Shown here: one piece after another, positions 35,003 through 44,600 of the stretch | Numbering within the stretch: position 1 is the stretch's first letter | Layout: every line of letters starts with the position of its first letter | Origin: Pseudomonas sp. 14P_8.1_Bac3 | GTDB lineage: Bacteria > Pseudomonadota > Gammaproteobacteria > Pseudomonadales > Pseudomonadaceae | Reading direction: 5' to 3' | NCBI RefSeq assembly: GCF_025466085.1 | Contig: NZ_JANLOD010000049.1 | Location: 310,001 to 374,000 of the forward strand | Length of the DNA: 64,000 nucleotides | Position numbers and translations under genes: made by a program | The notes under the pieces: generated by a model | The model's database searches: none | What the model saw: only the letters and a program-made list of their open reading frames with translations | What the model was told of the DNA's origin: nothing

Positions 35003-36649
35003 ATGTTTAAAAAAATGAACACGGCCCTGCTGGGGCTGGCTTTGTCGATGGGGATCACGTCCGTTCACGCGGCGGAGGCAAAGAAGGTCGATGTGCTGCT
35101 TATCGGTGGCGGCATCATGAGCGCTACCCTCGGTGTCTGGCTCAATGAGCTGGAGCCTGAGACTTCCATGGAAATGATCGAGCGCCTCGATGGCGTCGCC
35201 CTGGAAAGCTCCAACGGCTGGAACAACGCCGGCACCGGTCACTCCGCCCTGGCCGAATTGAACTACACCCCGGAAGACGAGAACGGCAAAGTCTCGATCC
35301 CGAAAGCCGTTGAGATCAACGAAGCGTTCCAGATTTCCCGTCAGTTCTGGGCCTGGCAGGTTCAGCAAGGCGTGCTGAAGAACCCGCGCTCGTTCATCAA
35401 TTCCACACCGCACATGAGCTTCGTGTGGGGCGATGACAACATCAAGTTCCTGAAAAAACGCTACGAAGCCCTGCAAGCGAGCCCGCTGTTCGCCGGCATG
35501 CAGTACTCGGAAGACCCGGCGCAGATCGCCAAGTGGGTTCCGCTGATGATGGAAGGGCGTGACCCGAACCAGAAAATCGCGGCCACCTGGACCCCGATCG
35601 GCACCGACGTGAACTTCGGCGAAATCACCCGCCAGTTCGTTGCGCACCTGCAAACCACGCCTAAATTCGACTTGAAGCTGTCCAGCGAAGTGCAGGACAT
35701 CACCCGGAACGATGACGGCACCTGGCGCGTCAGCTACAAGAACCTGAAAGACGGCACTAAAACCGAAACCGACGCCAAGTTCGTGTTCATCGGCGCAGGC
35801 GGTGGTGCATTGCACCTGCTGCAAAAATCCGGCATCCCTGAAGCCAAGGAATACGCAGGCTTCCCGGTCGGCGGCTCGTTCCTCGTCACCGAGAACCCGA
35901 CGATCGCCGAGCAGCACCTGGCCAAGGCCTACGGCAAAGCTTCGGTTGGCGCACCGCCGATGTCGGTTCCGCACCTGGACACTCGTGTCCTGGACGGCAA
36001 GCGCGTTATTCTGTTTGGCCCATTCGCGACCTTCAGCACCAAGTTCCTCAAGGAAGGCTCGTACCTGGACCTGCTGACCACCACGACCACGCACAACGTG
36101 TGGCCAATGACCAAGGTTGGCATCAAGGAATACCCGCTGGTCGAATACCTCGCCGGCCAGCTGATGCTGTCGGATGAAGACCGCCTCAACGCCCTGAAAG
36201 AATACTTCCCGAATGCCAAGGCCGAAGACTGGCGTCTGTGGCAAGCCGGCCAGCGCGTGCAAATCATCAAGCGTGACGAAGCGGCCGGTGGCGTGTTGAA
36301 ACTGGGCACCGAGATCGTCGCGTCGGCTGACGGTTCGATTGCCGGTCTGCTGGGCGCATCGCCGGGCGCTTCGACCGCTGCACCGATCATGCTGACCGTG
36401 CTGCAGAAAGTGTTCAAGGACAAGGTCGCGACCCCGGCCTGGCAGGAAAAGCTGCACCAGATCGTGCCGAGCTACGGCACTCAACTGAACGGCAGCCCTG
36501 AGAAAGTGGCTGAAGAATGGGCCTACACCGCCAAGGTCCTGCAACTGACTCCGCCACCGGCGATAGGTCAGGCAGCAGCCCCGGCGGCGGCTCCAGCAGA
36601 AGCGCCAAAGGCGCCGAAGGCTAATGCGGCGAGCGACATGGCGCTGTAA
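35003..36649 (+). CDS. mqo: Malate:quinone oxidoreductase
   Basis: The 548-residue FAD enzyme oxidises malate to oxaloacetate and reduces quinone at the inner membrane, replacing or supplementing malate dehydrogenase in Pseudomonas. It has an N-terminal hydrophobic leader (to about residue 25, ending HAAEA), then the FAD motif VDVLLIGGGIMSATLGVWL. The Mqo signatures SSNGWNNAGTGHSALAELNY and GASPGASTAAPIMLTVL follow. The C-terminus is an Ala/Pro-rich tail. ATG 35003 follows AAAGGTG; the gene ends at a strong terminator. Confidence 0.93.
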   Translation: MFKKMNTALLGLALSMGITSVHAAEAKKVDVLLIGGGIMSATLGVWLNELEPETSMEMIERLDGVALESSNGWNNAGTGHSALAELNYTPEDENGKVSIPKAVEINEAFQISRQFWAWQVQQGVLKNPRSFINSTPHMSFVWGDDNIKFLKKRYEALQASPLFAGMQYSEDPAQIAKWVPLMMEGRDPNQKIAATWTPIGTDVNFGEITRQFVAHLQTTPKFDLKLSSEVQDITRNDDGTWRVSYKNLKDGTKTETDAKFVFIGAGGGALHLLQKSGIPEAKEYAGFPVGGSFLVTENPTIAEQHLAKAYGKASVGAPPMSVPHLDTRVLDGKRVILFGPFATFSTKFLKEGSYLDLLTTTTTHNVWPMTKVGIKEYPLVEYLAGQLMLSDEDRLNALKEYFPNAKAEDWRLWQAGQRVQIIKRDEAAGGVLKLGTEIVASADGSIAGLLGASPGASTAAPIMLTVLQKVFKDKVATPAWQEKLHQIVPSYGTQLNGSPEKVAEEWAYTAKVLQLTPPPAIGQAAAPAAAPAEAPKAPKANAASDMAL

Positions 36650-36663
36650 GCAAAGCCTCAACG

Positions 36664-36703
36664 AAAAAGCCCACTGAACCGGTGACGGTCAGTGGGCTTT
36701 TTT
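36664..36703 (+). terminator. Intrinsic terminator after mqo
   Basis: AAAGCCCACTGA pairs with TCAGTGGGCTTT around an 11-base loop and is followed by a T-run ending at 36703. It begins 15 bases after the mqo stop codon. Confidence 0.9.
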
Positions 36704-36720
36704 GTGGGCGCTGTTTTCGT

Positions 36721-36820
36721 GTGGGAGCCGGCTTGCCGGCGATGGTCGTTAACGATGACGCGGGCTGCCTGAATCACCGCGGCGAATTCGAAGACGTCGC
36801 CAACAAGCTGGCTCCTACAG
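36721..36820. repeat. Degenerate REP doublet
   Basis: GTGGGAGCCGGCTTGCCGGC at 36721-36740 and the inverted arm TCGCCAACAAGCTGGCTCCT near 36797-36816 form a divergent REP pair. The rest of the 36650-37062 gap is unusually AT-rich (36890-37000) for this genome and shows no gene. Confidence 0.7.
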
Positions 36821-37062
36821 GTTCCGCGCTCTGCATTTTCCGGAGTTCCGGGGGAGAACCATTTACCTGTAGGAAATTTCCATCGGAAACCCGCCTGATA
36901 TTGCTTGCAAAGTATCCGCTTTGTATCTTAACTGTTACTCAATGTAAAAATACCGCTACAAAAAATAAGTCTTTTACATCAACGCCTAAGCACCATCGTT
37001 GAAATGCCGGCCGGGTCTTTGTATCTGATCTGACAAAATAATGCTCAAAGGATGACGCAGAA

Positions 37063-38208
37063 ATGAGAGAGAACGTGGCAACAGTTGTTCGAAAATTCGT
37101 CTCGCCGTCCATGCGTTATGAGTTACGAAGTGTTTCAACGCGCTTGCGTGGCATGCTCGATCGGGCGTGCGTTTGGCGTTGGGAGATCTCCCGGTTCAAG
37201 CTGCAAGCGGAAAGTCCCCACGAATTCCTTTACGTGGGAAGAGCGAACCAGCGGGAGATGGCCAAGCTGCTCATCGGCGGCAAGCATGTCCCTGCGACCG
37301 ACGGCGGGCTGGAACCTGCCGAGCGCAGCCATGTGGTCCTGGTCAGTGAAGTCCCGACCTCGGGCGCCTTGAATGTGCCCCTCTATCTGAGCGCCGTCGT
37401 ACCGCTTGGGCGTCCCCTCGAAGACATCACCGCCCGATACGACAGCGAGCTGCGTCGCAGCATCCGCAAGAACCGCCCGCTCTACCAGATGCGCCAGACC
37501 GTGGTGGATGAGGAAATCGAATGGGCGGACCGGAAAATGCTTCGTCCTTATGCCGACGCCAGGCAAGGGATTCACGCGGCGCAATTTGCCACGGAGGAAG
37601 TGTTCAGGATCGCCAAGACGGTTGGCCGGCTGGACCTGATCACGCTGAATGACGAAGTGGTGGCCTGCCACCTTGGCTGCGAAATAACCCGCGGCGGTAA
37701 ACGTTACTGGAGCACATTGCGTTTCGGTTATACCGAGGCGGTTTTTTCAGATGCGAAAAAGCTGCGTGAGGTCAATTCGATCACCACTTTCATGGCCCTC
37801 GAATGGGCGCTGGAAAATGGCTACGACTATTACGACATCGGCCTTTGCGTGGCACGGCCGGACGATGGGCTGCTGAAGTGGAAAAGACGGCGCGGCGGTG
37901 ACATCGATTCCCTGGGCAATCACGCCTCCATGTTTATCCGCCTGCCCAAGGTCGGCACCGCACGATTCCTTTGGGACACGCCGCTCTTCGCCCTCGAAGG
38001 CAAGGAGTTGACCCTCCACCTGGGCTTGCCGGACGGACCGACAGAAGAGGAAGCGGCACGCCGTTACCATGAAATGGTCTTTGGCGGGCTGGACAAGATT
38101 TACCTCTATTGCGCCGAAAACTCGGGCGAACGGTTTCTTGAAACCTTGCGCGGCCGCTACGCTAATTTGCAGGTCATGCCCACTTTGCAACGGATTGCTT
38201 CCAGCTGA
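37063..38208 (+). CDS. FemAB/GNAT-fold hypothetical protein
   Basis: The 381-residue protein has no signal peptide or membrane helix. The middle part reads DSELRRSIRKNRPLYQMR and LITLNDEVVACHLGCEI, then YWSTLRFGYTEAVFSDA and YDYYDIGLCVARPDDGLLKW (about 250-275). This run, ending LKWKRRRGG, recalls the acetyltransferase/FemAB fold used by peptidyl and cell-surface aminoacyl transferases. I do not recognise a named family. It is followed after 57 bases by a GT61 glycosyltransferase, so it may take part in surface-glycan modification. An AT-rich promoter region precedes it. Confidence 0.65.
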   Translation: MRENVATVVRKFVSPSMRYELRSVSTRLRGMLDRACVWRWEISRFKLQAESPHEFLYVGRANQREMAKLLIGGKHVPATDGGLEPAERSHVVLVSEVPTSGALNVPLYLSAVVPLGRPLEDITARYDSELRRSIRKNRPLYQMRQTVVDEEIEWADRKMLRPYADARQGIHAAQFATEEVFRIAKTVGRLDLITLNDEVVACHLGCEITRGGKRYWSTLRFGYTEAVFSDAKKLREVNSITTFMALEWALENGYDYYDIGLCVARPDDGLLKWKRRRGGDIDSLGNHASMFIRLPKVGTARFLWDTPLFALEGKELTLHLGLPDGPTEEEAARRYHEMVFGGLDKIYLYCAENSGERFLETLRGRYANLQVMPTLQRIASS

Positions 38209-38265
38209 GCCATTTTCCAGGGATGAAATAACGCTAGTGCTTGGTGTCCCGCGGGAGGACGTTTC

Positions 38266-39384
38266 ATGGAAAGCGATGTCTCGGAAATCATCACGGCGAC
38301 CGCTGGCAATCGAAAGCAATGGACCCTGGCCGCCTATCGCTACATGGCACGAAAAAGGTTCGCGCGCAACGCAGAGCTCAACCTGAAAAGTCTCGCGGTG
38401 AAAAGCTGGGATGTGGCGCCGGGCGGGACGTCCTATTCGCCGCCGGCGTTCTTCCTGCCCGGTCAAATGGACCGCGTGACGGGGTGGGAGGCGAAGCGTT
38501 TTTTTCCGTTTGAGCATCCGCAACGCACCATGGAAGGACTGGGCGAAGTGGTGCAAGGCCCGACGCGGGGTTACCTGCTCAAGGATGTCTGGCTGATCGA
38601 CGGGGCGCTCTACAAGGACAATGCCAGTCTTTGGTTGTCGCTCAAACCGGTGACATTCCCGCGCATCGTCGTGGACCACGAGATCGATCGCGCCGCCGTC
38701 TACTGCACGCAGAACGGCAATACCTGGTTCGGCACCTGGCTGATGGAAGACTGCCCGACCTATGCGTTGGCGTGCGACGAAGGCGTCCCGGTGACCACCG
38801 CACCCTCCGCCAGGTTTCCGATCTTTACCCAAGGCCCGGCCTATGAGGACTGGTTCGGCATGAAGCCAGCTCGCTTGAACGGCGCGTTTTTTCGCGAGCT
38901 GGTGCTGTTCGACGATTTCAGCAACAACGAGAGTCGGCATCGGCGTTACCGCGCCATGGGCGAAAAACTGCTGTCCCACGTGAACCACGACGCCCACCCT
39001 GGCGTGTTCATTCTGCGCGGCGGCGATGGTGACTTGCGTCTGCTGCGCAACGAACTCGAAGTCGCCGAACACCTGCGCAAAACCCGCGGCTTTCGCGTCA
39101 TCGATCCGTTGAAAAACGATGTCCCGACCATCGTCGCGACCTGTGCCGGCGCGCAGGTGGTGATCGGGGTCGAGGGCAGCCAGCTCGTGCACGGTGTCAA
39201 CGTACTGCGGGAGGGCGGGTCGTTGCTGGCCCTGCAACCCCCGAACCGCTTCGTCAGTTACTACAAATTCCTTACGGACCGTGACCACCAGAACTTCGGC
39301 TTCGTGGTGGGTACGCCCGAGGGCGATGGTTTTAAAATCGATATTCAAGAGGTGGAGCGCACGCTGGATCTGTTTCCGTCGTGA
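38266..39384 (+). CDS. Glycosyltransferase family 61 protein
   Basis: The 372-residue protein has the GT61 (DUF563) pattern in its C-terminal half: VFILRGGDGDLRLLRNELEV (about 245-264), then AGAQVVIGVEGSQLVHGV and EGGSLLALQPPNR. GT61 enzymes add sugars such as xylose or N-acetylglucosamine; acceptor and donor are unknown. There is no membrane segment. GGAGG precedes the start. It is collinear with a FemAB-like gene upstream and a DapF-like gene downstream. Confidence 0.8.
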   Translation: MESDVSEIITATAGNRKQWTLAAYRYMARKRFARNAELNLKSLAVKSWDVAPGGTSYSPPAFFLPGQMDRVTGWEAKRFFPFEHPQRTMEGLGEVVQGPTRGYLLKDVWLIDGALYKDNASLWLSLKPVTFPRIVVDHEIDRAAVYCTQNGNTWFGTWLMEDCPTYALACDEGVPVTTAPSARFPIFTQGPAYEDWFGMKPARLNGAFFRELVLFDDFSNNESRHRRYRAMGEKLLSHVNHDAHPGVFILRGGDGDLRLLRNELEVAEHLRKTRGFRVIDPLKNDVPTIVATCAGAQVVIGVEGSQLVHGVNVLREGGSLLALQPPNRFVSYYKFLTDRDHQNFGFVVGTPEGDGFKIDIQEVERTLDLFPS

Positions 39385-39515
39385 CGGCGCGCTGATCTGT
39401 TTTTGCCCTTGATCTGCAGCGTCGCGGGCCGAGTCGAGCGTTAGGTGCGCGCTTGAAAAAACCACCTGAATGGGGCTAGATCGCGGTTCACCCCATGTCG
39501 CGCCAGGATCTGTTC

Positions 39516-40331
39516 ATGCCCCTGAGTTTTCACAAGATGCACGCTAATGGCGACGACTTCGTCGTTGTGGATTCGCGAAACTCAGCCAGTCCCGTCACCA
39601 GTGCCATGGCCCGGCGAATGGGGGATCGCAACCGTGGAGTTGGCTTCAATCAACTTGCGGTGCTACTCGACTGTGATGACGCCGCCGCGCGCGTGACGTT
39701 CTGGAACGCCGATGGCTCGTCGCTGGATGCATGCGGCAGCGCAACGCGAGGCGCTGCGGACATGCTGATGCGCGAATCCAATACGACATCGATTGTGCTG
39801 CGGACCAACCGCGGCCTGCTCACTTGTGAACGAACCGTCACCGGCGACATTTCGGTCAGCATGGGAACGCCGCTTTTCGGCTGGATGGACATTCCCCTGG
39901 CCCGAGCGCTGGACACCGCCGTTTTACCTCTCGAGGGAGACCCCGCGGCGTGCAGCATGGGCAATCCACACTGCACCTATTTTGTGGACGATCTCACGGC
40001 GATCGATATTGCGACCATCGGCCCGATCATTGAAATCCATCCGCTGTTTCCCCGCAAAACCAACGTCCACTTCGTCCAGATCATCGACCGCAAGCACATC
40101 CGGTTGCGCATCTGGGAGCGTGGGGGCGGCATTCCGCTGGGGTCGGGTTCCTGCTCCTGCGGCGCGGCGGTTAATGGCATTCGTCGTGGCTTGCTGGATG
40201 AGTCCGTTGCGGTTGAATGCGACGGCGGGACTGTGACGGTTCAGTGGGATGGCGTGGGGCCGGTAGTTTTGACCGGGCCGGTGGAGATGACGTTTTCGGG
40301 ACGGCTCTCGGACAAATTAGTGCAAGGTTGA
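39516..40331 (+). CDS. Diaminopimelate-epimerase-like protein (DapF paralogue)
   Basis: The 271-residue protein has the two-domain DapF fold: FHKMHANGDDFVVVDSRNSA at the N-terminus, DACGSATRGAADML with the first catalytic Cys (about 75), and GNPHCTYFVDDLTAIDI with the conserved His. The second active-site segment reads IWERGGGIPLGSGSCSCG. Aligned with the canonical WERGxGETxACGTGAC, it has Ser at the second catalytic Cys, and the GLGND loop is altered to ANGDD. DAP epimerase activity is therefore doubtful and a different amino-acid epimerase or racemase is possible. ATG 39516 follows AGGA; 39495 is an alternative. Confidence 0.8.
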   Translation: MPLSFHKMHANGDDFVVVDSRNSASPVTSAMARRMGDRNRGVGFNQLAVLLDCDDAAARVTFWNADGSSLDACGSATRGAADMLMRESNTTSIVLRTNRGLLTCERTVTGDISVSMGTPLFGWMDIPLARALDTAVLPLEGDPAACSMGNPHCTYFVDDLTAIDIATIGPIIEIHPLFPRKTNVHFVQIIDRKHIRLRIWERGGGIPLGSGSCSCGAAVNGIRRGLLDESVAVECDGGTVTVQWDGVGPVVLTGPVEMTFSGRLSDKLVQG

Positions 40332-40432
40332 TCGCTGCGATTTCGTGATGAAGGGCGTTCGCAGTGGGTAATGGCGTCATCCATTAAGGCGATAACACCG
40401 CTTGCCCTTGGCCGTTCATCCGCCAGGAAGCG

Positions 40433-40462
40433 CTGTCCCGTTCAGGTGGGACAGGGCTTTTG
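40433..40462 (+). terminator. Possible intrinsic terminator after the DapF-like gene
   Basis: CTGTCCC (40433-40439) pairs with GGGACAG (40448-40454), followed by GGCTTTTG. It lies about 100 bases after the DapF-like stop and before the convergent type VI island. Confidence 0.6.
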
Positions 40463-40500
40463 TTTGTGGATTGGAGGTAGCTGGACGGCTAGAAAGCAGA

Positions 40501-41631
40501 TTACGCGCGACGCTTGTCGGTCGGATTCAAGCGCTGCACCTCGGCAAAAATTTCGGTGATCGGCCGGCGTGGCTGACGTTTGTGCAAGGCGCGAACCTGC
40601 GCGCTCAATCGCACGAGTTCTTCACTCGGTTTCGCCCATTGTGCTTTTGGCAGCGGCTCGGACCACTGCTGCATCACTTCCGGCAGGCGTTTTGGGCCGA
40701 CTTTCTGAAGGCGGCGGATTTCCCATTCGGTCAAGTGGTTGGGAATCGTCCACAGCGTCATCACGTGGTACAGGTACCAGAAGAAACCGGACAGCCGACT
40801 GCGCTGGCGGTCTCGGATTTGTTGATGAACGCGTGCCCGGGCGTTGCGGAAGGTGTGCAGGCCTTCGTGGGGCGGGTCGTCGGGGCCTTGCAGGTCTTGC
40901 GGGTCCTGGATGGCTTTGAGGTTGTTGACTTCGTATTCCATGTAACCGCGGATCGCTTCCCAGTGGCCGATGGCGAGGGACAGGCCGAAGCAGGGGAATT
41001 CGACGCTGGTCAGGGTCTCGCCGTGCTGGAAACCGATGCCCATGCCGTATTGGCGGTGGACGCCGTATTGGGTCACGCCCTGGGCTTCGATGACCCAGGC
41101 GGAGAGGGATTCCCACGGGACGAAGACGGGCTCCGTGGCACCCTCGGGCATGAAGCAGACTTCGCGGCGTTGGCGGTTGAAGCGGGTGGGGATGATGCTG
41201 AGGCGTTTATTGTGGTTGTGTTGCCAGGCGGCAAGGCCGATGAGGAGCATTAAAACGCCGCAGATTAATGCTGGCTTAAAGATTTCACGGAAAACGCCGT
41301 CAATAGCATGAGTAATATCGTCCCACCCCATCCCGAACAAAAAAAACAAGAAGCCGCCAATTAGCGGGAGAAGAAACGAAGCGGAAAAAGCAACGCTAAG
41401 TGGGCCGCCTAATATGACCTGCCATGAAAAAATCTCCGGCAATCCCAAGCCAAAGTCCATGAACACATCATTCATTTCTCCAATATGCGGCCCATGAGGC
41501 GGCAGCGCCGTGGGCAACGGCAACGGTGACAGATAGGTCACTCTCCCACTCGGAAACGGTTCGATATCTCCGGCTTTACGGGATCGCTCAAGCGGCGGAA
41601 CGGGCATTGGGGTATCAGTCCTGGTGGGCAT
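40501..41631 (-). CDS. DUF6708-like membrane protein; candidate immunity to the VasX-type effector
   Basis: The 376-residue protein has two strong hydrophobic helices (about 82-107, GPLSVAFSASFLLPLIGGFL..., and 120-140, ALICGVLMLLIGLAAW). A cytoplasmic C-terminal region follows, with RRQYGMGIGFQ-like and VPWESLSAWVIEAQ segments. I recall the family as DUF6708, commonly next to type VI effector genes. Its start lies inside the 3' end of the effector gene (17-base overlap), implying matched expression. A membrane-embedded protein coupled to a predicted pore-forming toxin suits an immunity role, but that is inference. Confidence 0.7.
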   Translation of the reverse strand: MPTRTDTPMPVPPLERSRKAGDIEPFPSGRVTYLSPLPLPTALPPHGPHIGEMNDVFMDFGLGLPEIFSWQVILGGPLSVAFSASFLLPLIGGFLFFLFGMGWDDITHAIDGVFREIFKPALICGVLMLLIGLAAWQHNHNKRLSIIPTRFNRQRREVCFMPEGATEPVFVPWESLSAWVIEAQGVTQYGVHRQYGMGIGFQHGETLTSVEFPCFGLSLAIGHWEAIRGYMEYEVNNLKAIQDPQDLQGPDDPPHEGLHTFRNARARVHQQIRDRQRSRLSGFFWYLYHVMTLWTIPNHLTEWEIRRLQKVGPKRLPEVMQQWSEPLPKAQWAKPSEELVRLSAQVRALHKRQPRRPITEIFAEVQRLNPTDKRRA

Positions 41632-44600
41632 GGTCGGCCATCTCCAGCAAGTGGGTTTCAACCAGAAACATGGGGGGATGCTCGGTGCCAGATTGGCGGG
41701 GTAACACGGGGAAATGGCCTTCGCCACGGGGGTCGAGGTGAATGACCTCAGTTCGCGATACCCACGCTCCATTGCCGTTCAAGGTCTGTACGCAGACCAC
41801 CAACTCCAGTGTTTCGGAGGCAGGGGTAAATTCGGCATCCAGGTCGAGTGGATACTGCAGGCACAACACCAGCCGATCGGGCGCGGCTTGCACGATGCGC
41901 AGGCTGTCCACCACCTCATAACTGATGACCTGCTTGCGTTCTTTCGGCAGACCTCGGCTCTGGACAGGAACGGTCAAACGGTGGGCACCGATCCCCAGGC
42001 GATGAGCCGGTTGACCGCTGAGCGGTGGCTGAAAATCACTGAGGCTGAGCCGAGGCAGGACCAGATGAATATCGCTCGGTCTGGCTTTCAGCATCAGGTT
42101 TTTCAGCCACGAGTCATGCTCGTTCGGACCGAGTTGGACGTACGGCGCGTCGAGTAAAAAGCTCAGATGATGTTGGTATGCATCCAAGCTGTGGTTGCCA
42201 CGGCTGTCGGCATCCAGACTCCAGGGCGTGGTTTTCAGCCATTTGTCGTGGGCGCTGAGGTTGTAACGATTGAAGAGCCAGGTGCCACCGAGTTCCAGCA
42301 CGGTGAACAAGGCGCCGGCCAGGTTAAATCGAAAAAACACCATGGATAGACGGGTTCCTGCGGCGGCCCAAGCACTGGTTCGTGCTGCCTCGCTCTCTGC
42401 CGCCAGTACTTTAAATGCAGAGCGGACAGTATGGTTTAAACCGTAAGCGTTAGCGGTAGCCATGCCAGCGGCGCCCAATGTGGTCAACGCTGCACTACCC
42501 TGTGCCCAATGATCCCCACTACGAATCGCCGTTTGCCAATTTTGCTGATGGGTATTAAGACTTATCACTGAAGAGATTAGGCCGAACCCATAGGTGAAAA
42601 CACCCAGTCCAACATGCATCTTCCCCATCTGCACATGCACATGTTGCAACGCATGATGTTGAAGTCCTGCGACGAGTTCATCGCTACGCGCCTGTAGAGC
42701 GGTGTTGGCTAAACTCTGCGCCGCAGTGAACCCGGTAGCTCCAGTGGCAGCCAATGCGTTCGCCAAGGGAGCCCACGTTCGCTTGTTCTTGGATTGGTTG
42801 GTCAGTTCTTTGATGACCAAAACCAGATTCACCCCCTGCACCAAAAACACCAACAACCCCATCCCCTCACTCCGAATCAACTTCGCATTGGGCACCGCCT
42901 CAACCCCAAACCGAATCTGCTTCAACAAACTCAGCACCTCCATCTGCTGCGCAGGTGGAAACACCAACGTCAGCCCCGCCCGAGCCGGTGCGGCCCCGGA
43001 CAGGCGCAATGATCGATCCGGCACCTCCGCGATCGGGCTCAGCGCCCCGGCCAATCGATCTTCCATCAGGGTCAATAGCCCGCGCACCCGATCAATCTCA
43101 GCCTGCAACTCCACCGCCCGCGCCGTCCTGTGCCCCTGGCGGTTCTTGTTGTGGGTGATCCGATTGCGTTCGCGGGTCAGGGTTTTCAGGTAGCTGCGTC
43201 CGCTGAGCACTTCCTTGAGGTTGGATTGCAGCGCGGCATGCTCTGCCGGGCTGGCGACGGTGAACGTCACGCCGGTAGTTTTCGCCGCGTCGAGTATCCG
43301 GGTCGGCAAGGCTTTGGGCAGATGACGAAACAGTTGGTCGAGATCGGGCACTTTCTCACCCATCAGATCGAACCCTTCCAGCGCCCGGCTCAAGCCCAAA
43401 TTGAGCGCGGGGCTGAAGCTGTGTTGGGCCGCATCGGCCACGGAGCGGGTGATCTCGGGCAAGCTGTCGAGCGCGGGCAAGTGCGGCTGTTCGATTTTTT
43501 GCAGCTCGGCCAACCAGTGCGGCAGGTTGTTGAACAGGCCCATGCCCGCGTTGAACACTGCGGTGTACTGCGCGGCTTTTTCCAGCTGCAGGCGATGCGC
43601 CAAGGTGTAGAACAGCGGCCGGGTCAGCTGCGGGTGCTGTTCCAGGTAGCCGAGCAGGCGCTCGCTGGCGTGATCACTGCGGCAGATGTCCTTGAGGCAG
43701 GCGTATTCCGTGGTAAACGCCTGGCCGCGTTGCGCCGGATCCTGCGCGTCGTAGTACCAGGCCGAGCGATGGAAGCGGCCGGCACACACCAGCATCGTGC
43801 GGTCGGCGGTGATGCGATCGAGCAACCGGTTCCAGCGTCCGAGGTCGTCGCGATGGCGCGCGAGCACCTCGTCCATCGCCGGTCGGTCGATGAGATCGTT
43901 GACCCCGCGTTTGCCGCTGAAGCTGGAGCCTTCCAGCACCTCGCTGATCCGCCGGTTGTGGCCCTGGCCAAGGTCGATCAGCGAGTGCAAATGACGGTTG
44001 ACGAATCCAGCGGGGGCGACCTGGAAATGTTCGCGGGTGTAGTAACGCCGGTCTGCGTCTTCGATGGCCCGGCTCTCGGCCGTGAAATCTGGGCTGAGGC
44101 TGTCGAAGCGGTTCAGCTCTCGCGCCCGGTCGACGGCGCTGGCGCGCGATGCCTCCAGTTCCGGCGGCACCGCTACGCCGGAGGGCTCGACCTTGCCGCC
44201 CTTGTTCAGATAATCCAGCAGAGCCTGGCGCGTGTGTTCGCGATCCGGTTCCGGCAATTGTTCCAGATCGGCGAACAGGGCCGCCACGGCCGGGTTATCG
44301 TCGGCCTTGGCCAACTGATCGATATCCTCGGCGTTGAGCTGGCTCAGGGACTCGATGTAACTGGCCAGCAAGTAATCGCGTTGATGGTTGCCGGCATTGC
44401 TCCAGTCATCGAGCCAGCCGACCACAATATCCTGGTAGTGGGCCAGATCGCGCAGCACGCCGAGATCATCCTGCACCACGAGGAATAGCGTGTCGTCCTG
44501 ATACGGCCTGCGCACCTGCCCGAGGAGCTCGCCGATGTGCGCCTCGCGAAAGCGTCGCGGAGTTTCCCATAAATAGGCTTCGCGCTCGTGCTCCGGGGCG

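Noticed and set aside
34997..36661. A 554-residue minus-strand frame covering mqo
   Set aside because: It mirrors mqo exactly, starts and ends with it, and has no recognisable motif.
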